DNA of 8,594 nucleotides from Deltaproteobacteria bacterium (GTDB lineage Bacteria > Desulfobacterota > Desulfobacteria > Desulfobacterales > SURF-7). Position numbers and translations under genes: made by a program. Below the pieces are notes generated by a model. That model saw nothing but the letters and a program-made list of their open reading frames with translations, was not told where the DNA came from and ran no database searches. Positions within the stretch are counted from its first letter, which is position 1; each line of letters begins with the position of its first letter. The stretch is from the NCBI GenBank assembly GCA_019307665.1, contig JAFDJC010000130.1:1-8594 (forward strand), read 5' to 3'. Positions 1-6,028 of the stretch are shown here, piece after piece.

Positions 1-40
1 AAGGAATTGCATAAATAGAATGATTATTTTAAAAACTCAC

Positions 41-69
41 TTGAAAACAAGAACCTCCTTTGATAAAAA
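41..69 (+). promoter_or_regulatory. Weak candidate sigma70 promoter upstream of argC
   Basis: TTGAAA at 41-46 (5 of 6 to the -35 consensus) is followed after 17 nt by TAAAAA at 64-69 (4 of 6 to TATAAT). The surroundings are very AT-rich, so such matches are easily found by chance. It would leave a leader of about 75-80 nt before argC. An upstream gene reading into argC is equally possible, because the window starts only 153 bp before the gene. Confidence 0.22.
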
Positions 70-105
70 TATTGAATATTTAAAATCGATCATGCAATTT
101 ATTTT

Positions 106-128
106 TTTGGTCAAAATATTTGGTCAAA
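106..128. repeat. Tandem 10-bp direct repeat TTTGGTCAAA before argC
   Basis: TTTGGTCAAA occurs at 106-115 and again at 119-128, a 13-bp period with only ATA between the copies. Each copy is itself a partial dyad (TTTG...CAAA). The pair ends 25 bp before the argC start codon and 14 bp before its ribosome binding site, so it would lie in the leader or near the promoter. It could be an operator for a repressor, or merely a slippage duplication in AT-rich DNA. The repeat is certain; any function is inference. Confidence 0.5.
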
Positions 129-153
129 GTTTTGGAAAAAAGAAGGAACTTAG

Positions 154-1191
154 ATGATTAACGCAGGTATAATCGGAGCAACAGGCTATACAGGCGCCGA
201 ACTTGTCAGAATTCTGTCAGGCCATCCTGATGTGAAGCTTTCAGCAATTACTTCGCGTCAGTATGCGAATACTGACTTTGCCGAAATTTATCCGGCAATG
301 AAAAGTATTGTTGATCTTGAGTGCGAAGAATATTCCTTGAAAACTTTTGCTCATAAGGTTGACATCGCCTTTACAGCTTTGCCGCATAAATTACCAATGA
401 AATTTGTTCCGGATTTGCTCGATAGCGGACTAAAGATAGTAGACCTCTCAGCTGATTTCAGGTTTAAAAATATATCAACTTACGAAGCCTATTATCAGCC
501 CCATTCCGCCGGCCGGCTATCCGAAAAATCCGTTTATGGATTATGCGAAGTCAATTTCGATTGTATTAAAGATGCAGAACTGGTAGGCAACCCGGGTTGT
601 TACCCCACATCGGTACTGCTGCCCCTTGTGCCGTTGATCAAAAATAGGCTGATCAATTTTAACAGCATCATTGCTGATTCAAAGTCCGGCGTAAGCGGGG
701 CAGGGCGCTCAATATCTCTTGCAACCCAATTCTGCGAAGTTAATGAGGCATTTAAGGCATATAAAATTGCTTCGCATCGTCACACTCCGGAAATGGAAGA
801 AGTACTCAGTATTGAGGCAGGCGAGTCCATACAATTAACATTTGTTCCGCACCTTATTCCAGTGACTCGAGGAATGCTGACTACAATTTATGCACGTCTT
901 GAACAGACAATAAAAGAAAAGGACATCCGAAGCTGTATTAGTGATTATTATTCATCCTCTCCGTTTGTCCGGATATATCCTGAAAATATGTTACCTGATA
1001 TTGCATATGTGAAAGGAACAAACTTTTGCGATATAGGCATAAAAACTGAAGAAAAAACCGGAAGGTTGATTTTAATTTCCGCTATTGATAATCTTGTCAA
1101 GGGCGCTGCAGGTCAGGCAGTACAAAACATGAATATTATGATGGGCCTGGATGAAACTTCAGGTCTTAGAAATATACCGTTTCCTGTTTAG
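154..1191 (+). CDS. argC: N-acetyl-gamma-glutamyl-phosphate reductase (ArgC)
   Basis: Cytoplasmic NADPH-dependent enzyme of arginine biosynthesis. It reduces N-acetyl-glutamyl 5-phosphate to N-acetyl-glutamate 5-semialdehyde with release of phosphate. The 345-residue product has the usual length of the short (type 1) family. An N-terminal Rossmann domain opens with GIIGATGYTG (residues 5-14), and LSADFR lies at 98-103. The catalytic cysteine is C149 in GNPGCYPTS, the conserved HRHTPE stands at 208-213, and KGAAGQAVQNMN near 316-327 is the typical C-terminal cofactor-side helix. The ATG at 154 is preceded by AAGGA at 143-147 with 6 nt spacing. The stop codon lies 11 nt before the next gene's ATG, so the two are probably cotranscribed. 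No other arginine gene is in the window. The gene looks intact and identification is secure. Confidence 0.97.
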   Translation: MINAGIIGATGYTGAELVRILSGHPDVKLSAITSRQYANTDFAEIYPAMKSIVDLECEEYSLKTFAHKVDIAFTALPHKLPMKFVPDLLDSGLKIVDLSADFRFKNISTYEAYYQPHSAGRLSEKSVYGLCEVNFDCIKDAELVGNPGCYPTSVLLPLVPLIKNRLINFNSIIADSKSGVSGAGRSISLATQFCEVNEAFKAYKIASHRHTPEMEEVLSIEAGESIQLTFVPHLIPVTRGMLTTIYARLEQTIKEKDIRSCISDYYSSSPFVRIYPENMLPDIAYVKGTNFCDIGIKTEEKTGRLILISAIDNLVKGAAGQAVQNMNIMMGLDETSGLRNIPFPV

Positions 1192-1205
1192 TGGAGATAA
1201 AAATG
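1192..1205 (+). promoter_or_regulatory. Ribosome binding site that fixes the ACT-protein start
   Basis: GGAG at 1192-1195 sits 7 nt before the ATG at 1203-1205. A GTG at 1191 overlapping the argC stop by one base would give four extra residues, but it would have to use a site inside argC, and this GGAG would then be inside the coding sequence. The ATG at 1203 is preferred. Confidence 0.75.
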
Positions 1206-1625
1206 AAAATAAAACAAATTTCCGTTTTTCTTGAAAACAGGGCTGGAAGACTTGCGGATATCGTATCCAACCTGGGTGATTCAGGTATTAGCATTAGGGC
1301 TATTTCACTTACCGACACTTCAAGTTTTGGAATTTTAAGACTTATCGTTGACGATACTGAAAGTGCCGTGCAAATGTTGAAAGAACGCGGCTTTACAGTT
1401 CGGCTAACCGATGTTGCCGCTGTAAAGGTTGATGACAGGCCCGGTGAACTCGGAAAAATTTTAAGTGTTGTAGAAAATGCCGGGTTTAATATTGAATATA
1501 TTTACGGACTCAGCGATCATTTCAAAGAGAATGCAATTCTAGTCATGCGCTTTGATGATATGGAAAAAGGGATAACAGAACTGTTAAACAATTCTGTAGA
1601 ATGCCTGTCCCATGACAGTTTATAG
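1203..1625 (+). CDS. Tandem ACT-domain protein (amino-acid-binding, likely regulatory)
   Basis: A 140-residue cytoplasmic protein made almost wholly of two ACT-like domains. The first covers about residues 3-68 (QISVFLENRAGRLADI at its start) and the second about 71-135 (VAAVKVDDRPGELGKI). Both carry the ligand-loop pattern of a hydrophobic strand, then N/D-R-x-G-x-L, then a helix. ACT pairs of this kind bind amino acids and usually regulate an enzyme or act as stand-alone sensors. In anaerobes and archaea, similar small ACT-ACT proteins are often encoded beside phenylacetate-CoA ligase-type genes, but no such gene is here. Instead it follows argC by 11 nt, which suggests cotranscription and perhaps sensing of an amino acid linked to that pathway. 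No catalytic domain is present. The domain call is firm; the ligand and target are unknown. Confidence 0.85.
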   Translation: MKIKQISVFLENRAGRLADIVSNLGDSGISIRAISLTDTSSFGILRLIVDDTESAVQMLKERGFTVRLTDVAAVKVDDRPGELGKILSVVENAGFNIEYIYGLSDHFKENAILVMRFDDMEKGITELLNNSVECLSHDSL

Positions 1626-1743
1626 TATATTTATTAGCATATAAGAAACGCATTCTTCTCTCCCAATCGAATGAAACCGACGAGGATTCATTGGCTCCGA
1701 ATCAACTGATCACGCTTGATTGAACGGATTTTGGTAAATGACG
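1626..1743. other. Convergent intergenic junction with stacked inverted repeats
   Basis: This 118-bp gap separates the stops of the ACT gene (plus) and dctM (minus). It holds three inverted repeats in a row. The first is weak: AAGAA/TTCTT at 1643-1647 and 1653-1657. The second is a nine-pair stem with one bulged C, CCAATCGAAT at 1663-1672 against ATTCATTGG at 1686-1694. The third is the terminator candidate listed separately. No small ORF with a ribosome binding site was seen. Confidence 0.6.
1696..1732 (+). terminator. Candidate rho-independent terminator after argC/ACT
   Basis: The stem is TCCG-AATCAA (1696-1705) against TTGATT (1716-1721) and CGGA (1725-1728), with a 10-nt loop and a 3-nt bulge (GAA) on the 3' side. 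TTTT at 1729-1732 follows immediately. The stem is only moderately GC-rich and the T-run short, so termination may be inefficient. On the opposite strand the stem lacks a T-run, so it would mainly serve the plus-strand transcript. Confidence 0.4.
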
Positions 1744-3045
1744 CTACCTCATGAGACCGGGGAGAAAGAGGGCTATTTCAGGAAATGGAATCAATAGCAG
1801 TGTTCCTACAATAAGTGCTGCGAGGAACGGCATTACCCCCTTGAATATAACATGCAAAGGAACATCTCTGGCAACACCGCTTACAACATAGACGTTTATT
1901 CCTACCGGAGGCGTAACAACTCCGATCTGTGTAACCATCACTATTATAACGCCAAACCACATGGGATCATAACCAAGAGAGCTGATAACAGGGTAAAAAA
2001 TAGGAACCGTCAGCATGATAAGGGCAAGTGCATCAATAAAGCAGCCGCCAACCATGTAAACAATAATTATCATAATTATGATCGCCCAAGAAGGAAGATC
2101 AAGTCCTGCAACCCAGTTCGAGAGAGTAAAAGGTATCTGTGTTACTGCCAGGAAATGTCCGAATATTGTAGCACCTGCTACAATGACCAGGATCATGCAC
2201 GAAATCCGGGTGGTTTCACGCAGAGAGATCAATAGACCGGAGAAAGAAATATTTCGTCTTATGACTGATATGGCAAGTGTTCCGGCCGCTCCGATCGCGC
2301 CTGCTTCAGTCGGTGTAAAAATGCCGCAAAACAGACCTCCCATGACAAGTATGAATAAAAGAATCGTTTCAATGAGTCCGGCTAGAGACTGTATTTTTTC
2401 TTTTATGTTTACCCTGACTCCTTTTGGCGCAAGTTCCGGTTTTAAAGACGTCCATATAACAACAGTAGCAATAAAGAGAAGCGTGAGAAGAAGACCGGGC
2501 AGAATACCCGCCATAAAAAGCTGGCCGATGGATTGTTCGGTCATAATGCCGTAAATAATAAAGATAACACTCGGCGGAACAAGAATGCCAAGACTACCGC
2601 CTGCTGCGACCACGCCTGTGGCAAGTTCGTCTTTATAGTTATATTTTTTCATCTCCGGGAGTGTTACGGCCGCCATTGTTGCGGCAGTTGCATTTGTTGA
2701 ACCGCATATTGCTGCAAAACCGGCGCATGCGCCTATGGAAGCAATGGCAAGGCCACCGGGCCAATGTCCCATGAACTTATATGCAGCCTTGAACAACCTG
2801 CCGCTTATGCCTGCATGAAAAGCGATTTGTCCCATGAGTATAAAAAGGGGAATAACGGTCAGATTATATGATCCAAATACAGCAAAGAGATCTTTAACCG
2901 CCATGTTCATAGCTGCATCAAATGAAATTAAAATGCTGAATCCGGTAACCCCCACCAGCGTCATAACAAATCCCACCGGCATTCGCATGAAAATGAAAAC
3001 GACCAGCAAAACAATTCCCGCTATACCGACAACTGACGGTGTCAT
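1744..3045 (-). CDS. dctM: TRAP transporter large permease (DctM type), system 1
   Basis: Inner-membrane ion-coupled permease of a tripartite ATP-independent periplasmic transporter, forming the transport core with the small permease. At 433 residues and almost wholly hydrophobic, it has the usual DctM length with about 12 membrane segments. Family signatures are ICGSTNATAATM (about 113-124), GGSLGILVPPS (149-159), FTPTEAGAIGA (243-253), DPMWFGV (360-366) and TPPVGINVYVVSG (378-390), covering both inverted halves and their ligand/ion-binding hairpins. The ATG overlaps the dctQ stop by 4 nt (ATGA), indicating translational coupling, and AAGGA lies 8 nt upstream inside dctQ. It is the last gene of the minus operon. 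The protein differs throughout from the second DctM in this window, so the two are not recent duplicates. The family is certain; the substrate cannot be read from the permease. Confidence 0.96.
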   Translation of the reverse strand: MTPSVVGIAGIVLLVVFIFMRMPVGFVMTLVGVTGFSILISFDAAMNMAVKDLFAVFGSYNLTVIPLFILMGQIAFHAGISGRLFKAAYKFMGHWPGGLAIASIGACAGFAAICGSTNATAATMAAVTLPEMKKYNYKDELATGVVAAGGSLGILVPPSVIFIIYGIMTEQSIGQLFMAGILPGLLLTLLFIATVVIWTSLKPELAPKGVRVNIKEKIQSLAGLIETILLFILVMGGLFCGIFTPTEAGAIGAAGTLAISVIRRNISFSGLLISLRETTRISCMILVIVAGATIFGHFLAVTQIPFTLSNWVAGLDLPSWAIIIMIIIVYMVGGCFIDALALIMLTVPIFYPVISSLGYDPMWFGVIIVMVTQIGVVTPPVGINVYVVSGVARDVPLHVIFKGVMPFLAALIVGTLLLIPFPEIALFLPGLMR

Positions 3046-3530
3046 GAATCAGTTCCTTGACTTGAAAAAAGCTGTGAAAGCTGCAGCATAAGGACTACGC
3101 AAAGCATACCGCACCCGGCTGCAATTCCAAAAACAAAGGGATAGATAGGAATTTGAAGTGTCATGGAGACCTCTCCGGTTGTTTTTAAATCGATCCCATA
3201 TAAAAAGCTGTACCATGTGATGATGCTGAAAAGGATTGTGCAGATAATGCAGTTACCGAATTCAATTGTTCTCCTGAGTTTAGGAGTAAATTTTTGAAAG
3301 AAAAAATCCACCGCGATATGTCCATTGTCCAGGGATGTTTTTGCAAGAGAGAATGAAACAAATATTGAACCGAGCAGACCTACCATCTCGTAGGTGCCTG
3401 GGATTGGGCAACGAAAAAACCTCAGGATGACATCCGCGCAAGTGAGAAACATCATTACAATCACCGCAGCGGATGCCAGCCTGTTGAACACCTGTGTAAC
3501 AGATAATAATACTTTATTTATAACTATCAA
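3042..3530 (-). CDS. dctQ: TRAP transporter small permease (DctQ type), system 1
   Basis: Small membrane subunit that pairs with DctM and helps dock the binding protein. The 162-residue product has four predicted membrane segments at roughly 16-38, 48-68, 88-112 and 126-152. It has the DctQ pattern: a first helix ending in a D-V-x-L-R-F-F motif (33-39), a GTYEMVG segment (45-51) and GHIAVDFF (70-77). The start is unusual. No ATG is available, an in-frame TGA lies at 3537-3539, and the only reading that keeps the usual N-terminus uses TTG at 3528-3530. The ribosome binding site is poor (GGCGG-like), but dctP ends just 18 bp upstream, so translation is probably coupled to dctP. A GTG at codon 14 is the alternative and would cut into the first helix. 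The stop overlaps dctM by 4 nt. Confidence 0.9.
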   Translation of the reverse strand: MIVINKVLLSVTQVFNRLASAAVIVMMFLTCADVILRFFRCPIPGTYEMVGLLGSIFVSFSLAKTSLDNGHIAVDFFFQKFTPKLRRTIEFGNCIICTILFSIITWYSFLYGIDLKTTGEVSMTLQIPIYPFVFGIAAGCGMLCVVLMLQLSQLFSSQGTDS

Positions 3531-3548
3531 AACAAATCAGCCGCCATT

Positions 3549-4574
3549 TTATTTTTCGCTGTGTTTTGCAATAAGGCCGGTAAGCTTTTCCACATACTCT
3601 TTTCCGTTCAGGCCTTTTTCTTCTGAGGATTTAATATAACTGCTAATAACGTTTTTAACAGCCGCTTTCCAGTTTGCCGACTCTTTGTCTGATAGCGGAA
3701 TGACTTTATTTCCAAGGCTCAGGGTATATTCCTTTCCTTGTTTATCGCCTTCATTCCATGTGTTTCCATGAACATCTACCCATTCATCACTTACCTGTTC
3801 CATAACTTTCTGAACATCTTCCGGAAGACTGTTCCATTTTTTAAGGTTCATGACAACAAACATGGCAGTTGTGTAGCCAATGCCGTAGCAATCGGTTGTA
3901 TTTTTTATTACTTCGCCCTGTTTCCACCCTTTCAATACTTCCATAGGACCAAACGTACCTTCCACCACACCTTTTTGTAAAGATTCATAAGTAGAACCCT
4001 GAGGCATGGCGACGGGTACACCACCAAGAGACTCAACAACTTTGGCGCTCAGGCCTGTTGATCTGATTTTTATTTTTTCAAGGTCTGAAAGTGTATTAAC
4101 GGGCTTTTTAGTATGAAGGAGACCCGGGCCGTGTGCATGTATATAAAGAACCTTTACATCAGACAGCTCCTTTGGGCTGACTTGTTTAGCGTATTCATTC
4201 ACAACCTTTGTGGCCGTCAGACCGTCAGGGTATCCAAGGGGTAGGTCTGCGGCCTCCATTACTGGGAATCGTCCACGGGTATAAGCAAAGCATGACATTC
4301 CAATATCAGATATCCCTTTAACAACCCCGTCGTAACACTGGTTAGCCTTGGTAAGGGTCCCTCCCGGAAACACGGTGATTTTAACTTTTCCATCAGTACG
4401 TTTCTCAACTTCTTTGGCCCATGTTGTCCCTGCCTTGCATTGCCCATGTGTTGCAGGAAAAAATATACTGTAGTTTAGATTGATGGTTTCAGCTTCAGCA
4501 CTACCGGAAACAATAATTGACGAAAAAAACAGAAAAGCGGAAAGGATTGACAAGATGGTAGTAAGTTTTTTCAT
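3549..4574 (-). CDS. dctP: TRAP transporter periplasmic substrate-binding protein (DctP family), system 1
   Basis: Periplasmic solute receptor that delivers its ligand, most likely a carboxylate, to the DctQM permease. It has 341 residues, normal for the family. A classic Sec signal peptide (KK, then a hydrophobic core) ends near residue 28 at AEA/ET. The mature protein begins INLNYSIFFPATHGQ and has the family's periplasmic-binding fold. IKIRSTG (168-174) carries the conserved arginine R171, which in DctP proteins makes the salt bridge to the ligand carboxylate, and PQGSTYESLQKGVVEG (191-206) is the typical helix after it. Four cysteines (C46, C80, C95, C229) in the mature chain are unusual. 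The ATG has GGAG 5 nt upstream (4580-4583 on the complement). It is the first gene of the minus operon, read from the shared divergent region. The substrate is unknown, and the receptor differs clearly from the second one in this window. Confidence 0.95.
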   Translation of the reverse strand: MKKLTTILSILSAFLFFSSIIVSGSAEAETINLNYSIFFPATHGQCKAGTTWAKEVEKRTDGKVKITVFPGGTLTKANQCYDGVVKGISDIGMSCFAYTRGRFPVMEAADLPLGYPDGLTATKVVNEYAKQVSPKELSDVKVLYIHAHGPGLLHTKKPVNTLSDLEKIKIRSTGLSAKVVESLGGVPVAMPQGSTYESLQKGVVEGTFGPMEVLKGWKQGEVIKNTTDCYGIGYTTAMFVVMNLKKWNSLPEDVQKVMEQVSDEWVDVHGNTWNEGDKQGKEYTLSLGNKVIPLSDKESANWKAAVKNVISSYIKSSEEKGLNGKEYVEKLTGLIAKHSEK

Positions 4575-4623
4575 TTTTTCTCCATAACTTAGGTTTTAAG
4601 GTAAATTATTAAGACGAATTGAA

Positions 4624-4660
4624 AGCTTGCACATTTGCATAAAAAAGCGAACAGCAAGCT
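4624..4660 (-). repeat. Inverted repeat in the leader of TRAP operon 1
   Basis: AGCTTGC at 4624-4630 is perfectly complementary to GCAAGCT at 4654-4660, across a 23-nt spacer. It lies between the candidate minus-strand promoter and the dctP start, so the transcript could form a hairpin about 50 nt before the start codon. The long loop makes a terminator unlikely, and no T-run follows. It could equally be a protein-binding dyad or chance. Confidence 0.35.
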
Positions 4661-4744
4661 CCTAATAAAGGTAGAGATATACGAAGTCGTTTTTGATAAA
4701 CAGCTTTAGTAATGATATATCCAATTTCAGTTAAAGTCTTCTTC

Positions 4745-4773
4745 TCTATATTTATTTAATAAAAGCCTGTCAA
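4745..4773 (-). promoter_or_regulatory. Candidate sigma70 promoter for TRAP operon 1
   Basis: On the minus strand, a perfect -35 box TTGACA (complement of 4768-4773) is followed by a 17-nt spacer and TATAGA (complement of 4745-4750), 4 of 6 to TATAAT. Orientation, spacing and position upstream of dctP all fit. The start point would be near 4738. Confidence 0.6.
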
Positions 4774-4792
4774 GCGATAACTCAACACGCTT
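4772..4792. promoter_or_regulatory. Candidate operator dyad between the divergent promoters
   Basis: AAGCG (4772-4776) and CGCTT (4788-4792) form a perfect 5-bp dyad with an 11-bp spacer. It spans 21 bp, about two helical turns, as expected for a dimeric regulator. Its left arm touches the minus-strand -35 box. A separate palindrome TATCGATA lies at 4800-4807, closer to the plus-strand promoter. Five-base arms are short, so the evidence is weak. Confidence 0.3.
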
Positions 4793-4820
4793 ACAATATT
4801 ATCGATATTAAAATAAATCC

Positions 4821-4849
4821 TTGACAGAAGATGTACTGGTTTGTATTCA
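4821..4849 (+). promoter_or_regulatory. Candidate sigma70 promoter for TRAP operon 2
   Basis: A perfect TTGACA at 4821-4826 is followed by a 17-nt spacer and TATTCA at 4844-4849, which keeps the first three bases of TATAAT. The predicted start, near 4856, would give a leader of about 55 nt ending in the strong ribosome binding site at 4901. The weak -10 box suggests it may need an activator. Confidence 0.5.
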
Positions 4850-4900
4850 CTTAAAATTTAATATCATATTTATTTGGTTGTACATGTTCTTAACTCAAAA

Positions 4901-4913
4901 GGAGGAAAAAATG
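4901..4913 (+). promoter_or_regulatory. Strong ribosome binding site that fixes the dctP2 start
   Basis: GGAGG at 4901-4905, preceded by AAAA, sits 5 nt before the ATG at 4911-4913. Translation from this ATG gives a clean Sec-type signal peptide. The reading frame stays open back to TTG at 4821, but that codon is part of the -35 box and has no ribosome binding site. Confidence 0.9.
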
Positions 4914-5993
4914 ACTTCAAGAAGACTTGGAATTATTGTGATAATGTGCATTCTTTGTATGGGAATGATCGCAGGTACGGCAATAGCAAAAAAATCACCA
5001 CTTGATGCATGGAAACCTGATTTTGATCCTTCAGGAGCAAAATATAAATGTATTGTTTCCAATATCTCACATCCTGTTATTAAAGGCGTTTTTGCAGGAC
5101 TTGCCATCAGAGATGAATTGTGGAAAAGAACAAACGGTCAGATATACATAGACTATAAACCATTGGCTGTTCTTGGGGGCGAAGTAGAAGTGCTGAATCA
5201 ATTGCAGATGGGCGCCATTCAGGGCATGGGTGTAAGTTCTGTGGCTGCGACCAACCTTGGACCACGCTTCGGTGTTGTCAACCTTCCGTTTTTGATCAAT
5301 TCGTTTGACAAGCTGGACAAATTTACGAAAAACGAAAAACTATTTGGCCACTTCCTTATGGCTATGGATCATCAAGGGATAATGGGTCTTGACATCACAG
5401 GATACGGAAACTACGGATGGGCAACTACAACACCTGTGAAAACAATTGCTGATGCCGGCAAAGTAAAATTCCGTATTGCCGAAGCTGCAGTAAACCAACT
5501 ACTCTATAAAGAATGGAATTTTAACCCTGTAGTGATGCCTTGGCCTGATGTGCCGATTGCATTGAAACAAGGAGTTATAACAGGTCTTGACCATGCACCG
5601 ACGGTTTGCAACATAACAAAAAAGTTTGAAACCGCCAAATATTTCACCCAAACCAACCATGCCCAGGGGCTCTTTATTTGGATTTTCAACAAAGCATGGT
5701 TCAACAGCCTTCCTGCGGATCTCCAAAAGACATTCAAGGATGTTGTCCATGAAGTATGTGCGGATATCAGAAAACAGACGGTTCAGCAGGAGGCTGATGA
5801 AATTGAAAAAGCTAAAAAATCAGGTGTAACCTTTTTCAAGCTTTCTGACGAGGAGCTTCAAATTCTGAAAAAACAGGGCAACAAGGTACATAAGAAGTAC
5901 GCTGATGAAATCAATAAGCTTTATCAGGGAGACACCTACAAGCCGGCCAGCTTTCTTAAAGAAGTACAGGAAAGCATGGGGTATAAAGAATAA
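4911..5993 (+). CDS. dctP: TRAP transporter periplasmic substrate-binding protein (DctP family), system 2
   Basis: Periplasmic receptor of the second TRAP system. From the ATG at 4911 it is 360 residues with a signal peptide to about residue 26 (hydrophobic core from 7, cleavage near TAIA/KK). The N-terminus has SRR, but the rest of a Tat motif is poor, so Sec export is more likely. The mature part has the DctP layout: an early WKRTNGQI segment (71-78), LPFLIN near 125-130, VKFRIAEAAV (185-194) with the likely ligand arginine R188, WPDVPIALKQGVITG (211-225), and the long C-terminal helix pair common in the family. It shares the fold but few exact motifs with the first receptor, so a different substrate is likely. 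The lysine-rich C-terminal third (about 285-335) forms long helices. It is followed 35 nt later by dctQ. The substrate cannot be named from sequence; an organic acid is the family default. Confidence 0.94.
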   Translation: MTSRRLGIIVIMCILCMGMIAGTAIAKKSPLDAWKPDFDPSGAKYKCIVSNISHPVIKGVFAGLAIRDELWKRTNGQIYIDYKPLAVLGGEVEVLNQLQMGAIQGMGVSSVAATNLGPRFGVVNLPFLINSFDKLDKFTKNEKLFGHFLMAMDHQGIMGLDITGYGNYGWATTTPVKTIADAGKVKFRIAEAAVNQLLYKEWNFNPVVMPWPDVPIALKQGVITGLDHAPTVCNITKKFETAKYFTQTNHAQGLFIWIFNKAWFNSLPADLQKTFKDVVHEVCADIRKQTVQQEADEIEKAKKSGVTFFKLSDEELQILKKQGNKVHKKYADEINKLYQGDTYKPASFLKEVQESMGYKE

Positions 5994-6028
5994 GATAAAG
6001 ACCGAAATCATTTAACTGGAATTGATTG

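Larger units (their letters stand above)
4575..4910. other. Divergent control region between the two TRAP operons
   Basis: This 336-bp AT-rich gap contains no convincing gene. It holds two divergent candidate promoters, a dyad overlapping the minus-strand -35 box, an 8-bp palindrome (TATCGATA, 4800-4807) and a 7-bp inverted repeat in the minus-operon leader. From the candidate start points, the leader would be about 160 nt for the minus operon and about 55 nt for the plus operon. No sigma54 -24/-12 pair was recognised, although many dicarboxylate TRAP operons use one. Nothing further was seen at 4661-4740. Confidence 0.75.

Noticed and set aside
1..18. Possible tail of an upstream reading frame (KELHK then TAG)
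   Set aside because: Six codons are too few to support a gene.
1191..1202. GTG start of the ACT protein overlapping the argC stop
   Set aside because: GGAG at 1192-1195 is correctly spaced for the ATG at 1203 and would lie inside the gene if GTG were used.
2078..2554. 158-codon plus-strand open frame inside dctM of system 1
   Set aside because: It lies wholly antisense to a gene with clear DctM motifs. Its translation shows no recognisable domain, and it has no ribosome binding site of note.
4830..4886. ATGTAC/GTACAT inverted repeat around the dctP2 leader
   Set aside because: It has only six-base arms with about 43 bp between them. This is expected by chance in AT-rich DNA.
4575..4910. 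Sigma54 (-24/-12) promoter, expected for dicarboxylate TRAP operons
   Set aside because: No GG-N10-GC pair with the surrounding consensus was found on either strand, while sigma70-like boxes are present.
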